A stretch of 64,000 bases of DNA from G963704535 sp963704535 (GTDB lineage: Bacteria; Chloroflexota; Chloroflexia; Chloroflexales; Roseiflexaceae). Where the stretch lies: contig OY969916.1 in assembly GCA_963704535.1 (NCBI GenBank), forward strand, positions 4,526,001 through 4,590,000. The letters are read 5' to 3'. Every line of letters begins with the position of its first letter. Position 1 is the stretch's first letter. Positions 34,884 through 44,910 of the stretch are shown one piece after another. The translations under genes were made by a program, and so were the position numbers. The notes under the pieces are model-generated. The model did no database searches. It saw only the letters and a list, made by a program, of their open reading frames with translations, and was not told where the DNA came from.

Positions 34884-35144
34884 ATGGTCAATATTCTGGC
34901 CTGGCTACTGTTCGGCATGGTCGCTGGCTGGGCGGCGAGCCGCCTGTTCCAACTGGCGCTAGGGAGCGGCGCGCTGCTGCATGTCGCCGCCGGCGCGATG
35001 GGGGCGGTGGTCGGCGGGGTCGTGTTCTTGATCTTCGACACCGCGCCGCTGTCCGGCTTCAGTCTGTGGGGGCTGCTCTGCTCTCTTGTCGGCGCCGCAA
35101 TTACGATCGGGATCGCGCAGGTCGTCGTGGGACGACCGATCTAA
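34884..35144 (+). CDS. GlsB/YeaQ/YmgE-type stress response membrane protein
   Basis: An 86-residue protein of three membrane helices with the glycine-rich pattern of the transglycosylase-associated family (WLLFGMVAGWAASRL, AAGAMGAVVGGVVFL, GLLCSLVGAAITIGIAQ). The ATG at 34884 is used with AAAGGA upstream; a GTG at 34878 is in frame. Family members are induced by general, acid or osmotic stress but have no known activity. It lies 94 bases after the site-2 protease in the same direction. Confidence 0.8.
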   Translation: MVNILAWLLFGMVAGWAASRLFQLALGSGALLHVAAGAMGAVVGGVVFLIFDTAPLSGFSLWGLLCSLVGAAITIGIAQVVVGRPI

Positions 35145-35186
35145 ACCACAGCACTCTACTACGCGATTGAAAGGAGCTATGGGAGG

Positions 35187-36014
35187 ATGACATATTGCAG
35201 GCAGTTCTCGCCAGCCGCGCACGGAACGACGTATCGGCGCCTGTCGCCGAACGCGGCCCTCATCCAGGTGCTGCGCGCCATCTTCGGCGACGATTGGGTT
35301 GGGCAGCGGCGCTTCACCTCCACCTCCGCGCTCGAAGCGCTCTACGACACACTCCAGGTCGGGCCGGGCGCCCACGTGCTCGAACTCGCCAGTGGTACAG
35401 GTGGTCCGGCGATCACGCTGGCACGCCGAAGGGGCTGCCACGTCACCGGAATCGAATCAGATACCGGGAACGGGCGGCGCGCCCGCTCGGCAGCCGAGGC
35501 GGCCGGCATGGCGGCTCAGGTTCGCTTTGTCGTAGGCAATATCGTCACCGCCGACCTTTCGGGTGGCACCTTCGACGCGATCGTCGGCCACGATGCGTTC
35601 ATCACGGTGCCCAATAAAGAACGCCTGCTAGCCATGTGTCGCTGGTTGCTGCGACAGGACGGGCGCCTCGCCGCCACCCTGATCGTGAAGCGCGGCCAGC
35701 TCGACGCCCCGCCGGAGCGGCCCTCCCCGCTGGCCTGGCCGATCCTCAGCGCCGAGGAGTATCGTGACCTCATGGAGCTTGCCGGTCTGTCGGTGCTGGC
35801 AATCGACGACCTGACGCCGACGTTCCGTGAGGTGAGCGCCCGCTGGCGCGGCGCGCTACGCGTTTGGGAGACCGACCTGTGCGTCGAACTGGGTACTGAG
35901 CAACTCGCGCAGCTTCAGCGGACGATCGGGACGCTGGCGACATGGACGACCCAGGGCCACATCGGCCAGGTCCGGCCTGGTGGCAGTTCCCCAACGGTGA
36001 GATGGGAGCAATAG
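35187..36014 (+). CDS. Class I SAM-dependent methyltransferase
   Basis: A 275-residue Rossmann-fold methyltransferase. Motif I is VLELASGTGGPAITLARR at about residue 68, followed by an acidic position in VTGIESD, VRFVVGNIVTADL (motif II) and the post-motif loop FDAIVGHDAFITV. The architecture resembles sarcosine/dimethylglycine or phosphoethanolamine methyltransferases, so a small-molecule substrate is likely, perhaps an osmolyte such as glycine betaine given the neighbours; that is inference. The ATG at 35187 follows GGGAGG. It sits in the same direction as the protease and GlsB-like genes. Confidence 0.75.
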   Translation: MTYCRQFSPAAHGTTYRRLSPNAALIQVLRAIFGDDWVGQRRFTSTSALEALYDTLQVGPGAHVLELASGTGGPAITLARRRGCHVTGIESDTGNGRRARSAAEAAGMAAQVRFVVGNIVTADLSGGTFDAIVGHDAFITVPNKERLLAMCRWLLRQDGRLAATLIVKRGQLDAPPERPSPLAWPILSAEEYRDLMELAGLSVLAIDDLTPTFREVSARWRGALRVWETDLCVELGTEQLAQLQRTIGTLATWTTQGHIGQVRPGGSSPTVRWEQ

Positions 36015-36213
36015 GGCCGCCGGCATTCCTCACCCGCCAGCAGCGCGTGGGCAACAGTGAAGGAAAAAGACACGCTTAGAGGCGAATATAGATGACGGCC
36101 CTGGTCTCATACTTGCTGCGGATCTAGCCAATCGGATATCCGCATCAGCATCGTCCACGTGCATCACCTATTCAATCGATCGAAGGGAAGGATTTGATGA
36201 AAGGAGTACGGTT

Positions 36214-36576
36214 ATGACCCAACAAGCCCATCATCACCAGAGTGGGCAGATGGAGCAGTGTATTCAAAACTGCCAGAACTGCCACCACATTTGCCTGGAG
36301 ACCGTCACCCACTGCCTCCAGAAGGGCGGCAAACACGCCGAGGCGGCTCACATCCGGTTGCTGCTTGACTGCACCGAGATCTGCCAGACCAGCGCCAACT
36401 TTATGCTGCGCGGCTCGGAGTTGCACACCCGCACCTGTGGCGTCTGCGCCGAGGTCTGTGAGCGCTGCGCTGAGGACTGCGAGCGGATGGGCGATGATGC
36501 GCAGATGAAGACCTGCGCTGACGTTTGCCGCCGTTGCGCCGAGTCGTGCCGGCAGATGGCTGCGATGGCTGCGTGA
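36214..36576 (+). CDS. Four-helix-bundle copper-binding protein (Csp/DUF326-like)
   Basis: A 120-residue protein rich in Cys and His spaced for a four-helix bundle: CIQNCQNCHHICLETVTHC, CTEICQTSANF, CGVCAEVCERCAEDCE and CADVCRRCAESC. About 18 cysteines line the core, as in copper storage proteins that take up many Cu(I) ions. No signal peptide is present, so a cytosolic role in copper buffering is likely. The ATG at 36214 is preceded by AAAGGAG. Confidence 0.85.
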   Translation: MTQQAHHHQSGQMEQCIQNCQNCHHICLETVTHCLQKGGKHAEAAHIRLLLDCTEICQTSANFMLRGSELHTRTCGVCAEVCERCAEDCERMGDDAQMKTCADVCRRCAESCRQMAAMAA

Positions 36577-36950
36577 TGGCTGACAATATCCTCTAGCACC
36601 CATCTTGCCTCACGAAAGAATCTTACCCTACACGAGCCCGTGACCTCACGAAAGAGCGGCTCTTCCGCAACAACCGTGCTCGGTCATACCTCGATTGCAT
36701 CACAATGCGATCTTGGCAGATAATCCTCCCGCTTAAGCACGATCTTTGCGGAAGAGCCGATTATCCGTGATGCCATGCGATGTCAAGCCCAGTGGGCGCG
36801 AGATAGCGGTATCGGAAGTGGAGCGGTCTGTCTACGCAGAGAAGATCTAAAAGGTCACGGATGATAGTATCCAAACGTCACATCGGAAGGTTGTAAAACG
36901 ATGTTTCCATCATAGTTGAGCCGGAAGGATGACCAACAATAGCACGACAT
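36577..36950. other. Intergenic region with phased repeats
   Basis: No gene is seen. It contains two copies of CTCACGAAAGA (36609 and 36646) and a separated inverted repeat at 36657-36670 and 36746-36759. A weak 21/11-phased set CTTGGC, TTAAGC, CTTTGC near 36713-36750 is followed by GATTAT, possibly a degenerate TTAAGG-type promoter with no gene behind it. Confidence 0.4.
36657..36759. repeat. Separated 14-bp inverted repeat
   Basis: CGGCTCTTCCGCAA (36657-36670) is the exact reverse complement of TTGCGGAAGAGCCG (36746-36759), 75 bases apart. It could close a structured RNA or mark a small mobile remnant. Confidence 0.5.
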
Positions 36951-38630
36951 TCACATCATTCTTGCTCGAACTCGGGCCGCGTCCACCGCTTTTTGGACTG
37001 GCGCGGTCACGTCGGTCGGCTTCAGTTCTTTCATGGTCGGCGCATCTGATCCTTCGACATCGCCACCTGAATGCAGCGCGACGAGCCGCTCGTCGATCTC
37101 AGCGGCCAGCTTCTGAGCGGTTTCGCTCTCGATCAGTCCCTGGCGCAGTAGATCGCGCAGCGTCGTTCGCTCGACCAGCAGCAGTTGCTCGCGCGTCGCG
37201 CGCAGCTCCTCGGCCTCCAGCTCCGCCTGGTTCTGGTATAAGCCATCCAGCTCGGCATCGAGACGCTCACCGCTCGCCCGGTACGCCGCATCAAGCTGCT
37301 CGTAGACGCGTGATGATAGTCCGGCATCCTCCCGCAGTCGTCCCAGTTCACGCGCGGCTGCCCGTAGCATCAGCAACTGCGCGCGGCGCTCCTGGTAGGC
37401 ACGGCGCAGCTGATCGTCGCTGACCAACTCCAAGCGCCGCAACAGCGGCTCCATGGTGAGCCCTTGCACCAGCAACGTGAACAGCACGACCCCGAAGGTC
37501 AGGTTGAGCAACATTGAGCGCACAGGCAGATCGATCGGCAAGCTGAGCACCACCGCCAGGCTTACCGCACCGCGCAGACCGCCCCAGAATAGTGTGTGCA
37601 GCCAACGCAGTGGCAGCACTGGCGGCAGCGGCAGGACAGCCACACCAAGCCCATAGACCGTGACCGCGCGCGCCAGCAGGACCGCACCTATCGCGATGCT
37701 GACCGGCAGGAGATTGGCCAGCAATCCCCGCAGATCGATCGCCAGCCCGATCAGCAAGAAGAGCGCCGAGTTCAAGACAAACGCCATGTACTCCCAGAAG
37801 GTCAGCAGTGCCAGACGCGTCGTGGGCGACATCCCGCGCCGAGCGCCGACGTTCCCTAGCACCAGGCCAGCGGTCACGACGGCGATCACCCCGGACACCT
37901 GCACCACCTCCGCCAGGATAAAAGTGCCGTAGGTCAGGATGGTCGTAAGCGTGATCTCAATCAGATGATCGTCGATCTGCGCCGTCAGCCGAGAGAGCAA
38001 GCTGCCACTGATCAGCCCGACGAGCAGCCCACCGCCGACGACCACCACAAAATCGAGCACGCCGGACGCGAGCTCAAAGCGGCCGGCCAGGACGATGCCG
38101 AGCAAGATACGCGACAGGACCACTGCTGTGCCATCGTTAAACAAACTCTCGCCTTCGATCAACACCTCCAGATCGTGCGGGACACCCAGTCGTTTGAAGA
38201 TCGCCAGCACGGCGATCGGGTCGGTGGCCGCCACGATAGCGCCGAACAGCAGCGCGGTCGGCCAATCCAGGCCGACACCCCAGTGGACCAGCGCGCCTAC
38301 AATCGCGGCGGTCAGCACCACGCCAGGTATCGCCAGCAGCCCGATCGGAAGCAGCTTGCGCCACAGCGCCGTGGCTTCGAGATGGAGCGTCGCCTCGAAC
38401 AGCAAAGCCGGGAGGAACAGCACCAGGATGAGGTGGGGAGTGAGTTGGATTTCGTCCAGCTCCAGGTCGCGCAGGAACGGCAGCGGGCCGCGCAGCAGCG
38501 CCCCCAGCACCAAGCCGGTGATTACCAATGCGATCGGATAGGGCAGGCGTAACCAACGGGTGGCGATGCCAACCGCTGAGATGATCAGCAACAATGTGAT
38601 CAGCGCAATATCCAGGGTGGCGACTTCCAC
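36951..38630 (-). CDS. Na+/H+ antiporter, CPA1/NhaP type
   Basis: A 559-residue antiporter with about 12 membrane helices in the first 400 residues and a long cytoplasmic helical tail. The active-site signatures are GAIVAATDPIAVLAIFKRLGVP and GESLFNDGTAVVL. A GGLRGAVSLAVVLSLP motif lies near residue 350. The start is a GTG at 38630. It expels Na+ or K+ in exchange for protons. The tail has a duplicated LLRxGLIxxExxxxL element, also seen in the fragment at 25991. It lies 222 bases downstream of nhaA in the same orientation. Confidence 0.9.
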   Translation of the reverse strand: MEVATLDIALITLLLIISAVGIATRWLRLPYPIALVITGLVLGALLRGPLPFLRDLELDEIQLTPHLILVLFLPALLFEATLHLEATALWRKLLPIGLLAIPGVVLTAAIVGALVHWGVGLDWPTALLFGAIVAATDPIAVLAIFKRLGVPHDLEVLIEGESLFNDGTAVVLSRILLGIVLAGRFELASGVLDFVVVVGGGLLVGLISGSLLSRLTAQIDDHLIEITLTTILTYGTFILAEVVQVSGVIAVVTAGLVLGNVGARRGMSPTTRLALLTFWEYMAFVLNSALFLLIGLAIDLRGLLANLLPVSIAIGAVLLARAVTVYGLGVAVLPLPPVLPLRWLHTLFWGGLRGAVSLAVVLSLPIDLPVRSMLLNLTFGVVLFTLLVQGLTMEPLLRRLELVSDDQLRRAYQERRAQLLMLRAAARELGRLREDAGLSSRVYEQLDAAYRASGERLDAELDGLYQNQAELEAEELRATREQLLLVERTTLRDLLRQGLIESETAQKLAAEIDERLVALHSGGDVEGSDAPTMKELKPTDVTAPVQKAVDAARVRARMM

Positions 38631-38852
38631 GTGTATTACTCCTGCCGGTCCCTGCCGGGCAATGAGGTAGCTACTGCCAGTGTTGCAGACAGTGTGCCAG
38701 CGGCTGCTATCGACGAGAGCTGCGGGCGCGACAGGAGTATAGGTCGCCGCGTAATCACCTACACATATCCCCTACTTCCGGTAGCAGGCGCGCTTCTGGC
38801 CGTCACTAATCCAACCAATGTGTTATCCAACGCTTAACTTGACAATGCGCTC

Positions 38853-40190
38853 TTACCGAACCCGGCGCAGCAGCCCAAATCCAAGTAACCCCGCAATGAG
38901 GGACGCGGCCAAGATGCCGAGCTTCGCCGCTTCCAGAAGTGGGCTTTCACCAAATCCCAATGCCGCGATGAACAATGACATCGTGAAGCCCACCCCCGCC
39001 AGGCAACCGACACCCACCATGTGCGCCCACCGTACCCCTTCCGGTAATGTCGCCATGCCTGTCCGCACCATCAACCACGACAGTCCGACCAGACCGAGCG
39101 GTTTCCCCAGCACCAGACCGAGCACGATACCCAGGACGACCCACAATCCCGGCCCGCTGATACCCGCAGGCGAGAGCCGCACTCCGGCATTGGCGAGGGC
39201 GAAAAGCGGCACAATGCCAAAGGCTACCCATGTATGCAGTTGATGTTCCAGCTTTTGCAATGGCGCTTGCACGGCTTCACAAGCGTCTTCCAGCTCTAGC
39301 ACGGCCGTCTGCTGCCGCTCATCGATCAGCATACGCGCCGAGGTTGCCTCACGCCCCTCAAAGAGCGCGGCGAGATGACGCACGCGCTGTAGGAAACCTA
39401 CCTCGTCGATACGCCGACGAGCAGGGACCGTCATTGCTACCAGCACCCCTGCAATAGTCGCGTGAATACCCGATTGCAGAAACGCGACCCAGACGATAAG
39501 GCCAAGCACGATATAAACCAGTGTTGCCCGAATGCCGAGCAGGTTGAGCAGACCGAGAAGGAGCAGAACGCCGATCCCAACCCCAAGAGCGACCAGGTTG
39601 ATTCCACCGGAGTAAAACATCGCAATCACCAATACCGCCAGCAAATCATCAATCACCGCGACGGCGGTAAGAAAGACCTTGAGCGTCCATGGCACGCGGT
39701 CGCCGAGTAGCGCCAGCACCCCCAGCGCAAAGGCGATATCGGTAGCCATGGGTATGCCCCAGCCGGAGCTTCCAGCGTCAGAGGCATTGAGAAGAATGTA
39801 CAAAGCGGCCGGAGCGATCGCCCCGCCCACCGCCGCGAAAAACGGCAGAATGGCCTGGCGAAGATTTGACAGCTCGCCAACCAGTGCCTCGCGTTTCAGC
39901 TCCAGACCGACCAAGAAGAAGAAGATGGCCATCAAGCCATCGTTAATCCAGTGCAGCACCGTTTCGCTCAGGGTAAACGGACCAGCCGAGACGGTGATGT
40001 AGGCGTGCAGAATATCGTCGTAGGGGCCAGCCAGCGGAGAATTGGCGATGATCAGCGCGAGGACGGTAACACTCATCAACACAATGCCGCTTGCCGTTTC
40101 ACTATGAATGAACTGCTGAATCGGGCTGAGAATGCGCGCGAGCGGCGTCTCGGTCCAGTGGGAGGCGGGAGTTAAATTCGACCGGGCCAT
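38853..40190 (-). CDS. nhaA: Na+/H+ antiporter NhaA
   Basis: A 445-residue electrogenic antiporter exchanging two protons for one Na+. NhaA features are FLVGLELKREALVGEL, the helix IV break MATDIAFALGVLALLGDRVP, the paired aspartates in AVAVIDDLLAVLVIAMFYS, and the C-terminal LVGLSWLMVRTG ... GFTMSLFIAALGF. The ATG at 40190 begins MARSNLTPAS. It is the third sodium/proton antiporter gene in the window (with NhaP and the CPA2 remnant), showing strong pressure for pH or salt homeostasis. Confidence 0.95.
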   Translation of the reverse strand: MARSNLTPASHWTETPLARILSPIQQFIHSETASGIVLMSVTVLALIIANSPLAGPYDDILHAYITVSAGPFTLSETVLHWINDGLMAIFFFLVGLELKREALVGELSNLRQAILPFFAAVGGAIAPAALYILLNASDAGSSGWGIPMATDIAFALGVLALLGDRVPWTLKVFLTAVAVIDDLLAVLVIAMFYSGGINLVALGVGIGVLLLLGLLNLLGIRATLVYIVLGLIVWVAFLQSGIHATIAGVLVAMTVPARRRIDEVGFLQRVRHLAALFEGREATSARMLIDERQQTAVLELEDACEAVQAPLQKLEHQLHTWVAFGIVPLFALANAGVRLSPAGISGPGLWVVLGIVLGLVLGKPLGLVGLSWLMVRTGMATLPEGVRWAHMVGVGCLAGVGFTMSLFIAALGFGESPLLEAAKLGILAASLIAGLLGFGLLRRVR

Positions 40191-40315
40191 AATGCACCTA
40201 ACCGACTATAGAGGCGAATAACACAACGTTCTGTCAGCAAGACATATGCCACATCGCTGGCATTGTCGTCAATATCGACATACTCAATGAAGCCAACGTG
40301 ATAGGGGTGCAGCCG

Positions 40316-40365
40316 TTGTGACCGAATTGTGACCACGCTGCGTCACAATGAACCTGTGCTATCAT
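40316..40365 (+). promoter_or_regulatory. TTGTGACC direct-repeat promoter
   Basis: TTGTGACC occurs at 40316 and again exactly 11 bp later at 40327, and the second copy forms an inverted pair with GTCACAA at 40342-40348. A -10 TATCAT is at 40360-40365. It precedes the small broken gene at 40389. Confidence 0.45.
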
Positions 40366-40388
40366 ATCCCGGTAGCCGTGTGAGGCCG

Positions 40389-40587
40389 ATGATGCACTTC
40401 CGATTTCACCAGCAGCTTGCCGTCCAGCTTGTGTTTGCCACACTCCTGCCGATTCTGTTGTTCATCGGCGCTTATCGCGCCGATGATTGAGGTGCGGCGC
40501 CAGCAACTGCTCGAACAGGATCGGCTGCCTGGCGTGGTCGACGCGCCCTCAGAGCTGGAACAGCTACTAGATAAGCTACACAATTAG
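40389..40587 (+). pseudogene. Small membrane-protein gene, frameshifted and cut by an IS5-family element
   Basis: The frame from 40389 (MMHFRFHQQLAVQLV...) contains one membrane helix (FATLLPILLFIG) and stops at 40490. Removing one T near 40471 joins it to a second frame (APMIEVRRQQLLEQDRL ... SELEQLL) that runs into the left end of the IS at 40569. Without the IS, the frame would continue beyond 41638. No family is recognised. Confidence 0.4.
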
Positions 40588-41635
40588 CACGCAGGATAGA
40601 GGACCCCTACCCCGCCCTCGGTTAGGCGGCGAGACGTTGCCGAATTTGGCGGTTGACCAACCCAGCCACCGCCCTCACCCGAGCACTATGGTGGTTGCGA
40701 TGATCTCGATCTGTTTGGTTCAATGCTTCATATCGTCGTATCCGTCCAATCGTATGTTCCACTATAATCCGTCGCCGCGAGAACGCCCGGTTATAGGCGA
40801 TGTCCTCGGGCGGACGGTCTTTGCCACGCGGTTTGCGCCGTGGTGTCACGCCCAATCCTTGTGGATGCAGCTTGTCAATCCCAATGTAGGCCAGATCGCC
40901 GCCCGCGCCCACCCCCTCTGGCAATCGCTCGCAAACGCCCGACTCTTCGAGCGTTTTGATGTCCGATTGTGGTCCCACCACACTATCGGCGATGTCACAG
41001 ATCTCGCCGGTCTCTTCATTGACCGTAATCTGGCTCTTCAGCGTATTTTGCTTCTTTTTCCCGCTGTAGTGTTGATCGGCTATCTTGCGGTCCTGATGGC
41101 GCTGCACACGCTGCTCAAAGGTATCAATCACTACGATCAGCTCTGGTGTTTCTTTGAGCAGTTCATCGAGGTGGCGACGGCGTTTCTTGCCTGGGTCAGG
41201 CATACGCATGCTGTCGCGACCACTTGCTTCCAGAACAGGCAAGACCCGCTCGATGCTGCGCGAAGCGGTCCACTCACCGACACCAAACAGATAACCCAGG
41301 ACCTCGCGGGTCGGATAGCGGCGCAACCAGACAATCGTGAGCAAGATCTGGTCGCGCTCAGGCAGATCAAAGGGATGGCCGGCCCCTCTCGCCCGTTTAC
41401 GATTGGGACGCGAAAGTCGCTGCTCTTGTGCGCTTGCCAAGCGCGGCTGCACATCCTGGAGCAACTCGTCAAATTCGTGGACATACAAGCCGGTCATGGC
41501 TTTGAAGATCGCTGGATGCGAGCGCAGATAGGTGGAGCGCAAGATCAAGGCAGTCTCCCGGCGCCGAGCGCACAGTATCAGAAGCGACAACGACGACCAG
41601 TATACTCCATGCTGGCCTAATTGTGCAGCTTATCT
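40569..41635 (-). mobile_element. IS5-family (ISL2-type) insertion sequence, complete
   Basis: Terminal inverted repeats AGATAAGCTxCACAATTAG are visible at 40569-40587 and 41617-41635, with one difference. They are flanked by a 3-bp direct repeat ACT (40566-40568 and 41636-41638), which fits the ANT target of the ISL2 subgroup. The element is 1067 bp and carries one transposase. Confidence 0.8.
40622..41590 (-). CDS. IS5-family transposase (DDE_Tnp_4)
   Basis: A 322-codon frame that includes an N-terminal helix-turn-helix region (LPERDQILLTIVWLRRYPTREVLGYLFG) and the DDE_4 catalytic domain. The acidic residues are D in VVIDTFEQRV, D in GDLAYIGI, and E in RRIIVEHTIGRIRRY. The frame opens with a TTG at 41590; the usual family start HPAIFKAMTGL lies 60-90 bases in, so the exact start is uncertain. 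It lies inside a complete IS with matching ends. Confidence 0.85.
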   Translation of the reverse strand: MSLLILCARRRETALILRSTYLRSHPAIFKAMTGLYVHEFDELLQDVQPRLASAQEQRLSRPNRKRARGAGHPFDLPERDQILLTIVWLRRYPTREVLGYLFGVGEWTASRSIERVLPVLEASGRDSMRMPDPGKKRRRHLDELLKETPELIVVIDTFEQRVQRHQDRKIADQHYSGKKKQNTLKSQITVNEETGEICDIADSVVGPQSDIKTLEESGVCERLPEGVGAGGDLAYIGIDKLHPQGLGVTPRRKPRGKDRPPEDIAYNRAFSRRRIIVEHTIGRIRRYEALNQTDRDHRNHHSARVRAVAGLVNRQIRQRLAA

Positions 41636-41661
41636 ACTGAACGACAGCCTGCACGGCACTG

Positions 41662-41760
41662 TGGCCCGTGCCGCTCACCGCTCACGAGCACGACCAGTTC
41701 TACCTGGGATTTTGCAACCAGATCATCTGACTACTCTTCCACGATCTTTGGAAGCTCAAT
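41662..41760 (+). pseudogene. otsA fragment
   Basis: A short stretch translates as PVPLTAHEHDQFYLGFCNQII, a stop (TGA where TGG is expected), then LLFHDLW. This matches VPVGLTAAERDKFYLGFSNEI and the following WPLFHDL of the intact OtsA in this window. It is a remnant of a second trehalose-6-phosphate synthase, next to the IS5-family right end. Confidence 0.6.
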
Positions 41761-41784
41761 AGAGCATAAATCGAGATAAACTCT

Positions 41785-44336
41785 ATGTTCTTCCTGGGCA
41801 AACAACGCTCCTGGAGTGCGCGATTGTTGGTTCCTGCGCCCCTGCGCCTATGGGCCGGGTTAAGCATGATCCTCCTCTGCATCTTTACGAGCATCATCGA
41901 GATGACACCAACCTTCCTTGATCGCGCCGTCACTGCCTCAGACGCAGGACGGTGCTTTTTCGGATTGGGCGCACCCGAGCAGGATGGCCACGTGACTTTT
42001 CGCTGGTCCCAGGCGCACTGGGGCATCGCCCTCCTGGGGTTTGTGCGCACAGCCCCTGTGATTCTGACGCTCCAAGTGAGTGCCCCCGTCCTGCTGGCAC
42101 TCCAGCGGCCACGATTGAGATGAACGGCGCATCCGATCTGCACTTCACGCTGGCGCAGAACTGGCGCACATATCATGTGTTGGCCCAACCAATCGCATAT
42201 ACCAACGAATATCAGCAGATCCGCTTCCACAGCAGCACATTCGTGCCTGAGAACACGTCTGACCAGCGTATGCTCGGCGTGGCGGTCAGGCATATTCGTG
42301 TGCAGCAGTTGCACGCGCCTACGGGATCTGCATTCCCTATCACGCCTCGCGCCTGGTTTCTCACCGCTACGACGCTGCTCATGGCAGCAGGCTTGCGTCG
42401 CATTGGCCTGGGGATGCCGCTCGTGTTCGGCGCAATCTCGGTCCTGGTGATCTTGCTGGGCGGTCTGCACCTGTACGCCGCCCCGCTGATCGCCTACTGG
42501 CTTCCCACTACGTGGCTCTTGCTCGGCGGCGTGGCGCTGGCTCTCCTGATGGCCCCACTTCGCGAATGGCACAGTCGTCAGGATGCTCGTGTCTCATCAG
42601 GGCCGAGGATGCTCATCGGCGGGATGGTTGTAAGCGGCACTGGGACGCTCGCCCTCTGGATGCATCTGCCGGTCTGGGTAGGGCTGCCACTTGCTGTTGC
42701 AGGTACTGGGATGGCGCTCGTAGCGGTGGACCGCACGTTCAGCACTCAGGAGATCCAACGGTTGAGATGGGAGCGGTGGCTCATGCTGCTTGGCATCACC
42801 CTGGTCGCCCTCGCGTTGCGCCTCTACCGGATAAACTCGCTGCCGATTGCGCTCTGGCGGGACGAAGTCTATCATGGACAGATCGCGCTTGAAATCTGGC
42901 GTAATCCGGCCTATCGCCCGATCTATGTTCCACGTGTCGATCTTCCGGCCCTCTTGTTCTATCTGATTGCACCGATTATCGGCATCTTCGGCCCGGAATT
43001 GTGGACCCTCCGGATCATTCCGGCCCTGGCAGGTGCGCTGACCCCGCTCGCTCTCTGGTTCGCACTTCGGCCACTGCTGGGCGCGCGCGCTGCTGTGATC
43101 GCATCGTGGTGTATGGCCGTGGCAGCTTGGGGCTTGTACATGAGCCGTTGGGCCTTTCCGGTCATCTTCGACCCGTTGTTCGTCCTGGTCGCGATTGGCT
43201 GTATCTGGCGCGGCCTCACTCCAGGAATCACCCAGCGCCGCGCTGCAAGCTGGCTGGTCGTCGGTGGTATCTGCACCGGTCTCGCGATGTACACGTATCA
43301 TACTGGGCGCTTGGCCCCCCTGACCGTGGGTCTTTTCGCGATAGCGCAGCTCTGGCGCTTTCGTCTCTGGTGGCGACGCCGCCTGGCGCTCATACTTGGG
43401 CTCCTGGCCTTCGCCATCACGGCCACACCGCTTGTGATGTATGCCATCACCAATCCCGCCAACTTTAACAAACGGATAACCTCTGTGAACCTGCTAAACC
43501 ACCCCGACGGCGCTACCGTACCACCGCTGACAACCATCGAGAGCAATCTGGTACGGTATATCCTGATGTGGCATGTCGCGGGTGATCAGAATGCCCGTCA
43601 CTATGCGCCCGGCAGACCGATGATCGATCCCGTCAGCGGTGCGCTCATGCTGCTCGGTATTGGCATCTGTCTGTCGGCGCGGGTCCCTGGCCCGAGGATG
43701 CTCATTCTGCTCTGGCTGGGGATTGGGATCGTGCCGGGCATCTTCAGTGATGCCGCGCCTCACGCAATGCGGTCGATCGGTGCGTACGCACCAACATGCG
43801 CTCTTGTAGGGGCTGGGCTCGACGCGCTGCTGCGAGTTCGCAAGCGGTCCTCACTCCCGTGGACGATCGGCTTGGGCGGCACGCTCCTGGTCGCTGCGGC
43901 GCTCTGGAACAGTCTGGTCTACTACTCCACCACCAATGATCAGCGAGAAATGTTTGCACAGTTCGATACCACACAAACGTTGATCGGGCGCAGCGCACGC
44001 ATCGCTGCAACCAAGGTAATCGGCGCACAACCTTACCAGGTGTATCTGTGGGATGCGAGTATGCGTGGCGTGGTCGTGCGATTCCTAACCGATGATCTTG
44101 CAATCGGCCAATTTGACGGGATGAAGCTCATGCCCCCCGCCGACAAGTCTGCGCTCTTAGTACTCCCCGGCGATGCCAGCGCAGCACTCCAGGCCGCAGC
44201 GGTGCGGGTCCTCGGTGCGGAGGCTCGACTGCTATGGGTTGGCCCGCGACGACCCGACTCGGACGCCCCGATCTACATCATCTATGGGAGTGGGCCGGAG
44301 CTTCAGACATTCGTCGAGCAGCTTCCGTTGCCGTGA
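41785..44336 (+). pseudogene. GT39-like mannosyltransferase, single frameshift
   Basis: Polytopic ArnT/PMT-type glycosyltransferase. The first frame (41785-42123) gives TM1 and the start of an extracytoplasmic beta domain (GHVTFRWSQAHWGIALLG). A one-base offset near 42095-42112 moves to the second frame (in use to 44336), which continues with IEMNGASDLHF and DQRMLGVAVRHIRV. About ten membrane helices follow, with the catalytic loop ALWRDEVYHGQIALEIW (D-E pair) near residue 300. Such enzymes transfer mannose or other sugars from polyprenyl phosphate to proteins or lipids outside the membrane. The single indel may be a sequencing error. Confidence 0.75.
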
Positions 44337-44910
44337 CATGGAGGTAACGACATCGAGAGTGGTCCTTCGTCAAGATACCCTCCTGGACTGGCATATCATT
44401 GCGTCTTGCGCCCATCGAGTTCCTCCGAGTCAAATTGGACGGTGAGACGCCACTTATGACACAGAGAAACTCATGGGTGCTTTGTCAATCTAACTTGAAC
44501 CATGCCGTTTTCTCAGCTCACTATAATGGTTCGGGAGGGTGAAATAGTTCACGAAGTACCGCGAGAACTGAGTTCTGACACAACCGTACTCTGTACCTCG
44601 CGTCGCCGATCGCGCGGTGGCGGCCAGCGAACCTGCCTCCATGCACGACTGCATCGCTAGCCCGTAGTCTAGGCTTTGGCTGCCGTGTGGAGTTCGCCAG
44701 CAACATCAGTTCTGACGTTTCCCGACTACCGGCTCCAGCAGCAGAAAGCTCCAAACCGCAATCACGAATTGGGGCTTTCGCCTGTTGATCACCTCACATG
44801 TGAGCAATTTTGTGAGCACGACGCGCTACGTTAAATTGTGTCGATGGCATCCGCGAGCAGGTGTCTTACTGCTCCCTCAAAGAAGGGCCGCACATAGATC
44901 TGCCGCGGCG
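44337..44910. other. Gene-free stretch with a 12-bp palindrome
   Basis: I see no supported gene between the mannosyltransferase and the secreted protein. CTCACATGTGAG at 44793-44804 is a perfect palindrome with another TGTGAGCA just downstream, and might be a regulator site. Confidence 0.35.
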
